DNA of 64,000 bases, taken from Straminergon stramineum (taxonomy: Eukaryota > Streptophyta > Bryopsida > Hypnales > Calliergonaceae). How positions within the stretch are numbered: position 1 is the first letter of the stretch; each line of letters begins with the position of its first letter. The position numbers were made by a program, and so were the translations under genes. Where the stretch lies: positions 15,624,001-15,688,000 of the forward strand of contig OY987267.1 in the NCBI GenBank assembly GCA_963920665.1, given 5' to 3'. Under the pieces are notes generated by a model. That model worked only from the letters and a program-made list of their open reading frames with translations. It had not been told where the DNA came from and did not search any database. Positions 9,448 to 22,696 of this stretch are shown one piece after another.

Positions 9448-12400
9448 AAAACCAGCTTTTTTGCTTATTGTGATTTTAGTTACATTTGTGAGCATAATTG
9501 AACTTTTTCTCTGGTGAATAAACGATAACAAGTTCTAGTAATCTGCAGATACCTTGTATACGTTGATTAGCATACTAATTGTTGGTTGGTTGGCATGGAT
9601 ACAAGTGAGGGTTACCACCTCCAGAGGATTTTTTCAAAAAAATCTCCATACCATATTATTGGCGAACGAAGAACCCGTGTTTCTGAAATATGTTATATTT
9701 GGGTTTCCATATCCAATGCATTATCCAGAATGTATCTTTGCTTGATGATAATGGTAGCACATTGGTGGTCACTGTTGCATCTTTGAAACTTGCTTAGGGT
9801 TTCTTGCATTTCGACAAATGACCACTGTGGTTGCATAACGCGACAGATGTATAAAGAGAGTTTTTTGTTCGTTACTAAACTTTACTTTCTTGATAAGGAA
9901 TTCTTTACATACATCATATTGTTCTTGCTGACCTATGTCTTTACCTTTTGATAATGGAATGATTAGGCGTACTTACGAGCTAGCTCACAGCTGCTTCAAT
10001 ATATTGAAGTCACCAGGGTCATAGCAAAGATTCCTATGCATATTTTTGTAATACAAGTCATATATGGACTTAAAAATGAGTAGGCTATAGTATTATTGTA
10101 TCCTCTTTGGAAAAAAGTGATTCCTTGCTTAAAAACAAGTATCATTCTTATTTCCTAAACTGAGTAAGATTGTCGATAGGGAGGTAGAATCTACTCTGAA
10201 GCTATCAGAGAAGTATTGAAAAAGCACTTTTTTTGATTTATTAACTTACTTTGAGTCTCTGTTGATCCTTAGATCACAGAAGATACCTAAGTTAATGGGA
10301 ACACGAACAAATTGTACTCTATTTATTTTCTTACAACAGGACGATTCGTCTCCAATTAACCCCCAAATGCCCAAGGCTTGTTTGGAGCTCCTTGAAATTT
10401 GCTCTAAATTGAACAAAAAGTCAACATTTTCATAAGTTGTACCAATTTCTTTTGAATTGTAACCATACAAAGTCAAACTAGACATGTTAGAGATCACATA
10501 GGTAAAGAAAACATAAAAATATCACTTATAGATTGAAAGATTATAATGTTTGATCATGACGGTATAAAAACTGTGAAATTTTTTTGATTCACTTTTTGCA
10601 TGTCAACTCTAAAAAGTTGGTCACTAAAAAAAATGAGGTTATAGGGACTAGCATGCACAAACCCATTCAATTTATGTTTTTTCAAAATCTATTCTACGAT
10701 TTCTCTAAATGAATTTCTAATGTGATTTTGCCTCCAAGATCTAGTGTATTTGAGGCTCATTTTCAAGAGCCCTCAACACTATGGGAAGTCAAGATTGCAA
10801 TGGGCATCCCTTGCACTAAATCTTCAATAGAAAAATCATAATCCTTTGTTTTTCAGATCAACTTTTTGATCCTAAAACTAGACTTCAAAAAGAATTCTCC
10901 AAAAATGTAAACTACTAATAATAGCAATTTGGTTGGATTTTACTTAACTTCAAAGTTTTTCAAACACCAAAATCTAGTGCTTTGGGCATTTAGGATTTAA
11001 TACCTGAAAGTGTGGAGATTGGTATGTGTCCAAACAATCCGGTGTACAATAGAGGCCACCTAGAATACAAATGGGGATAGGGTAGTTAAAACCAATTAGC
11101 ACAAAACTATTGTAGCAAGTGTTTTTTTAGGCAATTTAAATGTCCAATTGCCTAAAAATGGGTAGCTTCAAGCCTATAAAAAAAAGGGGGGTAAATGTGT
11201 TAAAAAATGTCAGACTGTCATCATAGCCCTATACATTGTTGCCACAATGTTTCCAAAACCTCATTTTATCCATCATGCCAAGCCAATACAAACAAATATT
11301 GCATACAAAAATTACATGTTCAAAATTGCATACTCATAATTGGCCTCATTCAATTCAAATCCCCAAAATGAAGAAGCCAAGAAATGTAGAACCTTCTTGA
11401 AAGAAAGGCCACATAACCATTTGTCTGACCCCCCCCCCCCCCCTAAAACATTGGTTGTAGTGTAACATTGAACTTCAGAGAATATGGACTTGATGGCTGG
11501 TCAAAATCTTACAAACCTAGATGATAAAACATTCAAGATGATAGGATGAAATATTAGGGATGAAAACATGATCATATTTGTGACAATGGGTAGTGAGTCG
11601 TGACAGATTACTTGCCAATGTGTATATAATACATGGTAGGCACCCCCAAAATGGCACCTCACTCTAAACCAGCATCTTCAAATTATGTACATCTCCAAAA
11701 CCAATTATGTACTGATGTGGAAGAAATGCTTGTAGAAACAAACTTTGATCCTCCATAACTTTTGCATATTGTATCCAAATGGTGTGTTCTTTGGTGCATT
11801 GGAACCTCCTTTCACTCGCTATTGCCAACAAGACAATATGCAATTCTGAACAACTTAATAATAGTAACTAGACACAATACCAATTTGTGGCACTTTTGGG
11901 TGTATCGACCTTAGTATGGGAGACAACTCATTATTGATTAGTGCCCTCTTTTGGCAATACAGATTGTTCTCTTTCTGCGTAGGAGGAGATGGCAATGATT
12001 AGTTACAACACAGTTCCCGGTGTAGTTGTAGCACATTGTGATTGTTTTACAAAACTCTCAATCCTTGGTGGATTTTGCAACCAACCCTTGTGAGAAACAT
12101 GAAGGTCTATGTGATTGGAGTGGGAGGAATGGAATCTTCCGCTCAAAAATTCGTAGTAATTATGTTTTGAGAAATAAAAATCTGGAAAATTATAGAAACC
12201 TTCTTAACCCTATTTCTACATACTGGAAAATTTTCCCAAGAATCTCGCCCTCCAGATATGTGCAACCACTTCAGTGGTTGGAAATGGGTTGCCTCCTTAA
12301 GATGAGTTACTAATAGAGCTAATTAGTGAGTGTTTCAACTGTCTAATTAGCATTTACAACCTTCAGCTTAATTAGTTGGTGTTTGATTATGCGCCGTGAT

Positions 12401-12665
12401 GCAATCACATAAGGTTGTTGAACTCTCATTAGCTTTTACATTTGCGCCATAAGGTTATGAGACATGGTGGCTGCTTGAAAATACCATCATAAATTTAGTA
12501 ATTTAAACCAGATATATGTTCACACTGGGCTAACTTTACAGCTGTTTAAACTTTAAACCAAGGCAACATTCGGCTTAAAGAACTGGTTTAGTTCTCTTCC
12601 TGCATTCTTGCTTGAGGATAACCTAGTTTGAATCAGAGCTAGATGTTGGACTTGGAGCTAGATGC
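9448..12665. other. Gene-free intergenic DNA
   Basis: I recognise no gene. A run of 14 Cs lies at 11430-11443. Near 12250-12300 the phrase GTGGTTGGAAATGGGT recurs at about 44655, hinting at another dispersed repeat. Confidence 0.55.
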
Positions 12666-13167
12666 TTTGACGTTTTAATTTGTAGAAAATAGGAAAAACA
12701 ATTTTCAACAAAACTAAAATTGTTCATTAGGAAGGACTTCTTGATGATGAGATTTGAGCAAAAGAATGAGTTCAAAACTATCTCTATTGTTTAAAATTGC
12801 GCACGCAAGAGAGGCCTATTTGTACGAACGTGGAAGATATAAAATAAGTAATTTTTAGATTCTCTTTGGTAGACACATGTATGCCTACTAAACTAATATA
12901 CCATTGAAATTCAGCTGAAAATCACTAATTTAAACCTCTCAATAGTATAAAAAAACCCTAAACGTCAAAGTGAGACAAATTAACAAAATGGACTTTTAAA
13001 TATAAAATGATTTTTTAATTTTTTTGAAAAATAAAGGTTACAATAACAAGAAAGATATCTAGAAATAGATTTTTTGGATTTGGAATTGGATTCATAATTC
13101 AAAAGTTATAGCATTCCAAAATCAAAACAAAATGAAATTGGCAGGTGTTTCTTGCTATCACCCAATT
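12666..13167 (+). repeat. Dispersed 0.5-kb repeat, copy 1
   Basis: It matches 29999-30502 along its whole length with scattered substitutions, starting TTTGACGTTT and ending near GTGTTTCTTGC. Shared blocks include GGTAGACACATGTATGCC and AGTATAAAAAAACCCTAAA. Tail fragments occur at 33-80 and, inverted, at 49285-49360. It has no coding capacity, and its terminal structure is not obvious. Confidence 0.8.
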
Positions 13168-14089
13168 GTAGTTTTATCTTCCTCAACAAATATCAACTTT
13201 GGGCTATTTGCTTCAGAAACTTTACAATATTCTTCACTTGTAAAATTTTATAATGCACAAGTTTGATCTATGTTGATTGATGAAAGTCTATGATTGACTA
13301 TGATAGTAGTTGTACATGGACAAATAATAGACTTGGAATGGCATAGTCTTGTGAAGAGAGACTAATATGGTGATTGTTGTCTTTAGTTGTCTTCACTTAG
13401 TAGACAAAAATGTTGAATGTTGTTTATGGTTGTCTTCACACCATAGACAAAGATGGTGAAGGTTGTCTATAGTTGTGTTTACAAAATAGACAAACTTAGT
13501 AATGATGGTATATTTTTAGCTTCACAAAAATAGGTTATTTACATGTACATTAAGAAAACATAGAACAACAATACCAACAAGGATTAGACATGCTTTGCAC
13601 TAGTCTTACTAAGAACTATACATGATACTCATATTGGTCCTATCAAGTGAAATATTTAGTTGTAACAATGTCCTGATATGTAGGATATACCAAAAATGTT
13701 ATTTTTTATTTATTGGCCACCTTCATATTCCTTGTTTGATGATGAGAGCATGTGTTGTGATTATTTATTCAAAGCCATTTTTCCAAAACCTTTCTCATAT
13801 TTTTTTTATCTTTTGCTTGAAGAAATTGACAAATGGGGTGAGTTTTCACAAAAGAATTCAGAAATTGGATGGATTAATGTGGAGAAAGAAGGATATAAGT
13901 CGAACAAATGGAATAGGTTTGAACTTTGGGCTTGGCCTTGGCCTTTGGAGGCTTTACACCAAGGCCGGCCAAAAATCTCTAATTCCTATATTATGAGGCC
14001 TACTTATTGCCCATTTCTTTGGACTCTCACCAAAGTTTGGTCACTCAATTCCATGGCCTCTCAAATTGGCCAACTATAGTGTGACAAGG
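13168..14089. other. Intergenic DNA, nothing recognised
   Basis: Short direct repeats built on AGACAAA and GTTGTCT occur around 13370-13500. Overlapping open frames at 13622-14079 show no family features. Confidence 0.5.
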
Positions 14090-16422
14090 CCTTTAAACCT
14101 ATTATTATTTGAAAGAAATTTCTCTATAAAAATAATTTGGGGGGGATAAGTCAAAATGTCTCATTTTTATAGGAAGAATGTATATCTTCACCAAAGTCAC
14201 ATATTACAAGTTTCATGAATTTTGGATTTTTATCCATTGAAATCTTATTAATTGAAATTTGACCTTATATGTTTTTCACTCAATAAATTGCAAAAAATAA
14301 AAATAAAATTCAAAATAACATCAAATAACTATATATATCAAACATATATATATTTTTCAAAACCCTAGCTTTAAAGATTCTAAATTTTGAAACCCCCCAA
14401 AAGTCAATTTTTGCGCTAAATTTATACTCTAAAAGTAGAAGTTTGTATTTTAGTCACTTATCACTCCATTATTGTTACCTAAGAGGCTAAGGCAATAATT
14501 GTGGCCCAAATCTCATTTATTGGAATAAAATATATATTAGGTCATTCCCTAGGTGTTCAAAGTGTGTTGTGTTCATATTGGATTCTTCTACTTTATCTTT
14601 AAAAGCCATTTCATGTTTGATTTGTGGAGAGAAGGCAAGTGCTTTATAGAAGTGGGGAAGTAGAAGGTATGAGAAATCATGTGGAATATATAAATTAAGA
14701 CATGAAAGAGCTTATTACAGCCTCTCCTAGTCAAGTCAAAATAACGCCAAAATTGTTTTCAAAACAAAACTCCAACCTCCATAACTTTCTATAAGACTCC
14801 AAATCACAAACAAATTTTTGGAAGTGAAATTTAACTTGATTTAACTACTATATGGATGTAACACTTAGTGAATGATATAAAAAGGAGATTTGAAGTTGCA
14901 ATCTAGAATTATGCACGATGGTTACTACATTGTGGAAAGAAGAATTGTAATGTGTTGACTTTTGTAACAAATCTACAATTCAATGAAGAGAATTGCAAGA
15001 TCTAACATCCCTACTAAGAGCAATCCATATCTCTGTCCTCTACTCTTGGCTATGATAGAGCATTATTAGAGCACTATATGAAGGCACAACAACAACAAGT
15101 CTTGTATGGGTCCACAAAGACTTTTTTTCAATGCTATTAACAACTCCTACATTACATTTGCAGGCATGATACTTCTTGGCTCTCACATGGCATTTTTTTG
15201 TCTCTTTCCAGTGCCCTCCTAGTGAGCCAATACAAACTTTGACTTTAATCATTCATGACCTAGCCAATGAGAGAGCAATAGAGGAACAAGGTTATATTAA
15301 AATAACCCCCAAATCTTAAGTCCTAAAGATCTAAAACCCTAAAATATCCTAAACCCTAAATAATTGTGTTCTAATTAGTCAACAATCACCTACTCTTGTG
15401 GAAGTCACAGTTGTCACTTGACAAGGTTACATAGAGTTTGCAATTGTGCTTGTATCAAGAAGCTCCTCCCTTTATTATACACTTTAAAAATGAAGGCCTA
15501 AAAGGAGACACTATACCTCCTTTTGAAGTGGCCATATTTTGTGTGTGGACTAAGAACACCCAAATTTTGTCTACATTACGAAGCTCCTCCCTACATTACA
15601 CACTTTAAAAAGGAGGCCTAAAAAGTGTCAACACACACCTTTTTGATGTGACAATATACTATATGCAACTTAAGAATGCTTTTACAACTTTCCACCTTGC
15701 CATTGGTGGATTGTCAATGCAATTTGATTGGTATTAAACATTATATTATCTTAAAAAAGTAGGTTGCAATTTGTGATTGTATCTACATGGCATAGGTAGT
15801 AGAACTACCCCCCAACAATTGTTCATTCAAGTTGATCTTTAGATTACAATCATTCTTCTTCTATTGGTTTGTACTATAAATCATAATGTATTATATTATG
15901 TATAAAGTGTCACGATTCATGTCACAAACCATTATCACAAATATGGTCACATTTTCATCCCAAACATTTCATCACGCCATCTTGGAATTTTCATCCACTT
16001 TTGTAAGACTTCATCCAGCTATCCAATCCATATTCACCTCAATTCTATGTTGCATTTCAACAAGTTAATTTGTGCTAGTATCACATAATTCTTTTGCGGG
16101 TCATTTTTGATAAACCGTAGGGCCTGAACATATGAACAGAATCATCAAAATCCTGTAACAGTGCTAAATGAACATATGACTTAGAATCATCACAATCCTG
16201 TAACTTGAGTAACTTGAACAGAATTATTTTCGTCAAATTTTCATGGGTTGGACAGTATTCTCCGAATTTATCTTTGGCCAGGTAAATCGGGATTTGAAAT
16301 TCAAAAAACCTTATTAGGGTTGTCAAGAACGTGACATGCTAAATGGGGAGTCCGCCAGCCATCGGGGTAGAAGACTCCTGCCTTGGGCTTAGTTGAAAGG
16401 TATGTGCACCCAGAATCTCCAC

Positions 16423-16426
16423 TTAA
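16423..16426. other. Unoccupied TTAA target matching copy D
   Basis: U2 reads AATCTCCAC-TTAA-AATGAATG here. U3 carries the same flanks split by TTAA element copy D (21518-22696). This is a paralogous empty site. Confidence 0.85.
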
Positions 16427-16846
16427 AATGAATGTTTTTAGTACATCGTAGTGCCGGTACGAATATTTCTACAGTACTCGGCTATCTGGGTTGTGGCAAA
16501 AAATAATTCTGAAAGCAGATGCCAGAAACGTAGGGATATCCTGTTTACAAACGGGGGAAAAATTTGTATAGAGAACACACAGAATTTGAGGAAATATTCC
16601 TACTTTTAGCACCTGTCGGACTTGTTTTACAAACTTTAATTAAATATTCGGCATGAAGTGTTGATCTTGGTCGCCACGTACAATGATACAGGTTGTACGG
16701 TATTTGAGCTCAATCACCCAGACTTGCAACCTTTGTTCGTTTTTCTGCAGGGTTATGTCACAAAAGTTTCTGGAGGCTAGGGTTTTGGTGCCAAACTCGA
16801 ACACATTTGGATCGCCCTCAAAGTCCGCACTGAAGTCCCCGCAAGC

Positions 16847-16850
16847 TTAA
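16847..16850. other. Unoccupied TTAA target matching copy B
   Basis: U2 reads CCCCGCAAGC-TTAA-CAGAGG. U3 reads CCCCGCAAGC-TTAA-TATACAGAGG at 23462. In U1 the same flanks enclose TTAA element copy B (3699-4653). Confidence 0.85.
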
Positions 16851-17191
16851 CAGAGGCATGGGACATCCAGATTTCATCAACAATTGCACGAAATTACAGA
16901 ATCTGTTCTTTATTACTCTGACACGCAAAAAACGCTCATGTACAAACAGAATCAACACGCTCCTCCTCGTTTACCGACTCGCTGCACACTGTTGATATAT
17001 CCGATGCTACAGAGGAATACGACTTCCGCCTACTAAGATTAGGGATTCACTGAAAAAAACAAGAGAAACTGCTACGTACGTCAAGAAGGCCCGCGGAACC
17101 ACAAATTGGAAATTAGATTTCCAATTCCAAAGTTTAGGAAGCTCGCAGACCGATCCAGACAACAGCTCCCCATAATGCATTGCTTCACCGA

Positions 17192-17704
17192 TCACTCGGC
17201 AGCTCCCTGAGAGGGGTTCTTCTCAATGGCCACCTGCTGACCATCATGGCCACCGATCGCAATGCTGCGCGCCTTGATCACCTTCTTCTCCTCTTTCGGA
17301 ACCACCACCGTCAGCACTCCGTTCTCCACATTCGCGGTGATGTGATCCAGATTCGCATTCTCAGGGAGACGGAACTTGCGCATGAATTGGCCGCTGCTCC
17401 GCTCCACGCGATGCCAGGTATCCGTCTTCTGCACCTCCTCCTTCTTGCGCTGCCCGCTGATGCTCAGCGTCCTTCCGTCCTCCAGTTGCACTTGCACTTC
17501 CTCCTTCTTCAACCCTGGCAGGTCGGCCTTGAACACGTGCTCTGTGGGCGTCTCCTTCCAGTCCACATTGGTGCTCGCCACTGCGCGCGAGTCGCGAGCA
17601 AACGAGCCTGCCGGCGTATTGTCGAACACGGACACCAGCACATCAAACGGGTCTGGGGCGTCCCAGAAGTTGTTCCGGCGGCCGAGAATCGACGAGACTG
17701 CCAT
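17192..17704 (-). CDS. Class I small heat-shock protein, copy 2
   Basis: This is a 170-aa HSP20 holdase, intronless and cytosolic, with the same domain layout as the copy at 4998-5510. The P-X14-GVL signature and the I-X-I tail motif are intact. It is the most divergent protein of the three. The changes are all in the N-terminal arm (Val3, Phe20, Val22, Leu23, Asp28), while the alpha-crystallin domain matches copy 3. The arm governs substrate binding in this family, so these changes could matter, but they are all conservative. Both three-unit heat-shock elements remain upstream, but the TATA box of copy 1 is replaced by ATTTTTAAG on the minus strand. Confidence 0.95.
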   Translation of the reverse strand: MAVSSILGRRNNFWDAPDPFDVLVSVFDNTPAGSFARDSRAVASTNVDWKETPTEHVFKADLPGLKKEEVQVQLEDGRTLSISGQRKKEEVQKTDTWHRVERSSGQFMRKFRLPENANLDHITANVENGVLTVVVPKEEKKVIKARSIAIGGHDGQQVAIEKNPSQGAAE

Positions 17705-17959
17705 AGTGAATTACTGAAACGGATCGACTGCACACGAAGAGCCCAATTCAGCCGAGCAGTGGACACTACAAGTGACTTGAATGCTTCCAACTACTTCTCA
17801 AAGATTGAACGATTCTTTGCAAAGGGAAACTTGGCACAGATAAGATCACGAAGTATGCTTGCAATTACAAGTACTGACAACTCTGCGCTTGTTTTGGGAT
17901 GGAATTGGAACGCAGGCCGTTCTTAAAAATTCGGATGAACATCATGCAGGCAGTTGCTG

Positions 17960-18140
17960 GAAGCATCGAGAATGTGAAGTCTCTCGAACCTCCGGCGACT
18001 ACTGGTCAGTATTCTCCGACCTTCTGGAAGTACGATGGGACCCAGGGTCTAGAGCCTTCACTGACCATCGGTCCGTGTCTTCGACCTTCTGGAGAATGCC
18101 TCCTGTCCGGCAGTCAGGAAGGAAGCAGAAGCTTGGAGAA
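17960..18140 (-). promoter_or_regulatory. Heat-shock elements of sHSP copy 2
   Basis: The proximal element GAAgcATCgaGAA is at 17960-17972 and the distal GAAgcTTGgaGAA at 18128-18140. Each has one mismatch to the three-unit consensus. No TATA box is visible at the homologous position. Confidence 0.6.
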
Positions 18141-20732
18141 GGGCCTGGAAATTTGAAAATGAGAAGTGAACAGTAGGAGATTGTAGACGTGTCAAATTTA
18201 TAATTTTAAGTCTAATTAGTTTCTAAGTGGGAATGCAATTAGGTTTTCAATCTATTTCCATTTGTATGAGGCAAATTGAGATAATTGATAATGTAGAGTC
18301 AAATAGGACAAATGGATTGTAAAGTTTGCAAATAATTAGGCAGATATGAAAGAAGACAAATTGTACAATGACTTTTTTAGTTTAATGGTCTTTCCTTGGA
18401 GTATAGGTAAATTCGAGTCTTCTTTTCTTCCTCTCTCAATTGGAGCATAGTTGAATTTTTATATGTATAGTTTTATGCATGTGAACTCCTTCAATTTTTG
18501 CAATACAGTTTGCATTTCATTATGACTTGTATAATTGTAGTGTGTATATGTATCTTGTGTGTGGTGTGTGTGTGGTGTTTAAGTTGTGAGGTTTCTAGTG
18601 ATTTTATTGGTGAACTAAAGTGTGTGGAGTAATTTGAGTGATTCAACATTGAGCGCTGCAAAGTTGTTATGAATTGATTTTAGTGTAGAATTGTGTAGTT
18701 GGATTCAAAGAACAAGTTCTTAAAGAGAGATATCGGAAAATTGTTTTTGAGACAATTAGAACAACGAGTAGTTTGTTATGGTGACTCCAAAAAATAGAGG
18801 GCCAATATATAAATCGCTCTTATAAATTGAGAAATTGGAACTATGAAGTGAAATTTGGACATTTTGTAGAAAAGGGATTCTACCCTCTTGTATAATTTAC
18901 TTAGAGTAGACTATATTTAGACTTATTATTATTTGAATGATATTTCTATGTAAAAATAAAGCTTTTGTGAAAAGTCAAAATATCTTTTTTTTATAGGAAG
19001 AATGTACCATCTTGACCAAAATTACTTGTTACAAGTTTTGTGAGCTTGGATTTTTATTGATTGAAATTTGACCTAAATTTTTTTGTCTATTTCATTTTTC
19101 ATTCCATAAATTGAAAAATAGTGAAATATTCAGAATAATATCAAATAAATATACATATCTAAAACAGTTTTTTTAAAACCCATAGCTAAAAAGATCCAAA
19201 ATTCCTAAACCCTCAAAAAGTCAATTCTTGCACTAAAATTACACTCTACAAGTGGAAGTTCCTATTTCAGTCACTTGTCACTTCATTACTGTCACCTAAG
19301 AGGTTAAGACATGAATTGTGGCCCAAATCTCAGTTTTTTAAAAACAATTATAATAGGTCATTCACTAGGTACTCATAATGTGTCTTTTGTCCATAATGGG
19401 TTGTCGTACCTTCTTTATAAAAGCCATTTAGTGTTTAATTTTTGGAGAGAAGGCAAGTGCTTTATAGAAGTGGGAAATAGAAAGTAGAACAATCCATGTG
19501 GGAAATAGAAATTAAGACATGAAAGAGCTTTCTATAACCTCTCATAGTCAAGTCAAAATAATGCAATAATTGTTTTTACAACAAAACTCCAAACCTCCAT
19601 AACTTTGTATAAGACTCCAAATCACAATGAAATAGATATTTCAAGGTGAAATTTAATTTGATTTTAACTACCATAAGGGTGTGACACTTGGAGAGTGATA
19701 TAAAAAGGAGATTTGAAGTTGCAATCCAAAACTCTACAAGATAGTTTCTACATTAATGAGAAAAAAAGAATTGTATTGTGTTGGCTTTGGTAACAAATCT
19801 AGATATCATTGAAGAAGAATTGCAAGATCTAACACCCCTACTAAGAGTATAACTTTGTCTTTCATTCTTGGCCATGATAGAGCATTATTAGAGAATCTTC
19901 AACTTACTCTCTATGAAGGCACAACAATGGCAAGTCTTGCATGGGGTCTAAAGGAACATATACCAACGCTAATAGCACCTCCTATTTTACCTCAATGGGT
20001 GTGACACTTCTTGGCTCTCACATGGTATTTTTTGGCTCTTTCCAGTGCCCTTCAAGTTAGCCAACAAAAACTTTGACCACTTAATCATGTATGACTTGAC
20101 CAATGAGAGAGCAAAAGGGGAACAAGGTTAACTAAAAATAATTGTGTCTTGATGAATCAACAATTGCATATGCTTGTGGAAGCCGCACTTGCCACCTCAC
20201 AAAGTTTTACAAAGCTCCCAAATTGTATTCACATTAGAAATCTCCACACTTGATTACACCATTTAAAATGAGGGCCTAAAAGGAGCCACTACACCTCCTT
20301 TTGAAGTGGCCACATATTGTGTGTGGACTAAAGATGCTCTTACAACTTCCCATCTCACCATGGATAGACTGTCAACGAATTCAATGATTATATAGATATT
20401 ATCTTAATTAGGCTCCAATTGGTGTTTGTGTTTGCATGACATTGTGAGTAGAATTACCCCCAACAATTGTTCATTCAAGTTGTTCTTTCGATGAGAGTCA
20501 TTCTTCTTCTACTAGTGTGTGCATCAAAATGTTACCTAATTCTTTTGAGGGCAAATTTTTGATAAATGCTAGAGCCAGTTGAAAAACTTATATAGTAGTC
20601 TATTTTAATTTTGACCTTCTTCTTTAGATTGTCTCAAGCCAATTGGGGTTTGAAATGGACATTAAGAGGTTGTAAAATGGATATGTGTTAAGTATTGAAT
20701 GTTTTGTCAATGATGTCAAAGTGGTTTAACAT

Positions 20733-21031
20733 TTGTCAAATGTTTCTTTATACTGTGCTAATGGATGGAATAAGAGCCAAGTTGGATTCATTTCTGAAAT
20801 ATTTACCTATATTCAAAAAAACTTTCCCCCTACAATTTTGAATACTAATATCTTCCAATCTGTATGGTCAAATTTAATAAAGATTTTACCACATGATTTC
20901 AAACAAGTACAGTACAAGATCCTACAATTAGATTTTTTAATTTGAAGTTTTTTTCTTCAATGAATGCAGTAGAAATGGCAATTCCAAGTGATTTTTGTAA
21001 AACAAACAGGCCTTGGCCCTTTAGGAGTTAA
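20733..21031 (+). mobile_element. 3' fragment of a TTAA element
   Basis: It aligns with the last 300 bp of copies B and C, with the shared phrase AAGTACAGTACAAGATCCTA corresponding to AAGTAAAATACAAGATCTTA in C. It ends GGCCCTTTAGGAG-TTAA. The 5' part is missing. Confidence 0.7.
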
Positions 21032-21517
21032 GTATAGAACAAGTTGCATTTTTTAACCCTGTCTATTACTTTTTTCCTGCCACAGTGTTTGTTTTCGGTG
21101 AAGCCATATCTTTTTTTAGACTACACATGTATGGGTTTTGTAAGGCCTACAAAATAGGTGCATGTGGTAGAATTCTTTATAAATTCATAAGTAATTAAAA
21201 AATGCTTCAAAAAATATGAAACCACGTGGGTTAGATTCCACATCAATTTTTCTTCAAGTGAAGAACAAGTAAAAATAATTTCATGCATCTAAGAACCATT
21301 GAAAAGGCCGACCAGCCCTTAAATGGTCGCTTTAAGAATAGACTACCTTAGTGCCCATTGAGAACATATGACTTAAAATCATCAAAACTTTGCAACTTGT
21401 GTGTTTGAGCAAAATTGTTTTGTGAAATTTTAATGTGTTGGATGGTATTCTTTTGATTGGGGTAGAAGACTCTTGCTTTGGGCTTGGTTGAAAGGTGTAT
21501 GCACCAAGAATCTCCAC

Positions 21518-22696
21518 TAAACCCTTGAAGGACCATATCCCTTTGGGGGACAAAATGGATTTTGGACAGGTTCCTACAACCTCAATTTTCAATGAAACTT
21601 TATGAAACTTTATCATAAGACAGAAAAAATTATTAGTTTAATGGGAATATAATGTTTATTTATACCACAAAAAGCCCAAATTTCAACTTAACGGGCCGAA
21701 AAATAGATCCACAAAAACTTGAAAGTTTTCAATTTTTATTTTTTAAAGATTACATTTTTGTCTACATGTGAAACTTTGATTCATTCCATTTGGATTAGTG
21801 ATGTGAAAGTTATGAACAATCTTGTTTTTCGGGCAATATGAGCATCTTCTAGGAAAAATAACTAATAGGGTTTATTTTTTAATGCCATTTTCATAATTTA
21901 AAAAAAAATGTTTGACAAGGTTAAATTTTCTTGCTAGAAAATCTCACCATTGGAATTATTGTGCTTCAATACCATTGTAGAGCTATTAATAATGTAGTTT
22001 TTCTTGTAATCTTGAACCTACTTCTACTTAATAATTTTTAAAGAATGAAAATCAAGAGGATTTAAAAAAAAATCCTAGACTATCAACTTGATTCTTCAAT
22101 ACAATTTAAAAAAAATTCAAAGTCTATATTGCCATTAGAGGAGATTTGGCCAAAAAGAAGGCCATTCCAGGCCTATTCCCCCATTGATGTTCCCCAGTAG
22201 TGAGGGCATGGTTGACAGTAGTCAGTTGTCATAAATTTTTGAAAATTTTTTTTGTGAAAAAAAAAAGAATTTGGTCTTGAACTCGACAAAAAAGTCGATA
22301 AAAAAAAATTTCAAAACAAAAAAAAAGTGACATGGCCGCGTCCCAACCACATCAGTATGTTGCGGTGGCGCAGTTCCTCGAGTTCTCCGCTACCGGGAAC
22401 TCACAACCCTCTATTTGGCCAGATCTCCTCTAATGATAATATTTCAGGGTAGAATCATTTGAAATTGCAAGATAGAGTTCAAAAAACTTTTTTCAACTTT
22501 GAAAGATAGTATCTCTCAATCTATATTGTCAAACTTCATAAAATTTTTACCACTTGGTCTCAAACAAGTGAAGTGCAATATCCTATGGTTAGATTCTAAA
22601 TTTTTGTTTTGTTTTGTTTACATAGGTGAACACAGCATAAGTGACAATTTAGAGTATTCTTTGACAAGAAAATGACCTGAGTCCTTTAGGGGTTAA
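21518..22696 (+). mobile_element. TTAA element copy D, carrying a nested MITE
   Basis: The left flank is TAAA (TTAA with one change) followed by CCCTTGAAGGACC. The right end is GTCCTTTAGGGG-TTAA. Without the nested insertion (22133-22435) the element is about 876 bp and collinear with copy C. U2 shows the unoccupied site at 16423-16426. It has no transposase frame. Confidence 0.85.
22133..22435 (+). mobile_element. CATTAG-family MITE, copy 1, nested
   Basis: The ends are CATTAGAGGAGATTTGGCC and its inverse with one mismatch. The interior holds a GC-rich block (ACATGGCCGCG...GGTGGCGCAGTTC) that corresponds to the core of the copies at 32174 and 40219. It interrupts copy D where copy C is continuous (C: near 9170-9180). 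Confidence 0.8.

Larger units (their letters stand above)
14090..18914. repeat. sHSP tandem duplication unit U2
   Basis: The left part (14100-16080) is directly repeated at 18920-20560 in U3. Shared phrases include GTGGAGAGAAGGCAAGTGC (about 14621 and 19444) and ATTACCCCC-CAACAATTG. The right part (16340-18180) matches 21460-24803 once the insertions in U3 are removed. U2 and U3 abut at about 18915, so this is a head-to-tail tandem duplication. U2 has no TTAA-element insertion and so represents the uninterrupted state. Confidence 0.8.

Noticed and set aside
13622..14079. Two overlapping open frames of 124 and 127 codons
   Set aside because: They overlap in different phases, are AT-driven, and show no motif.
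15315..15365. CCCTAAA-like units as an interstitial telomere tract
   Set aside because: Only a few degenerate units, not a tandem array.
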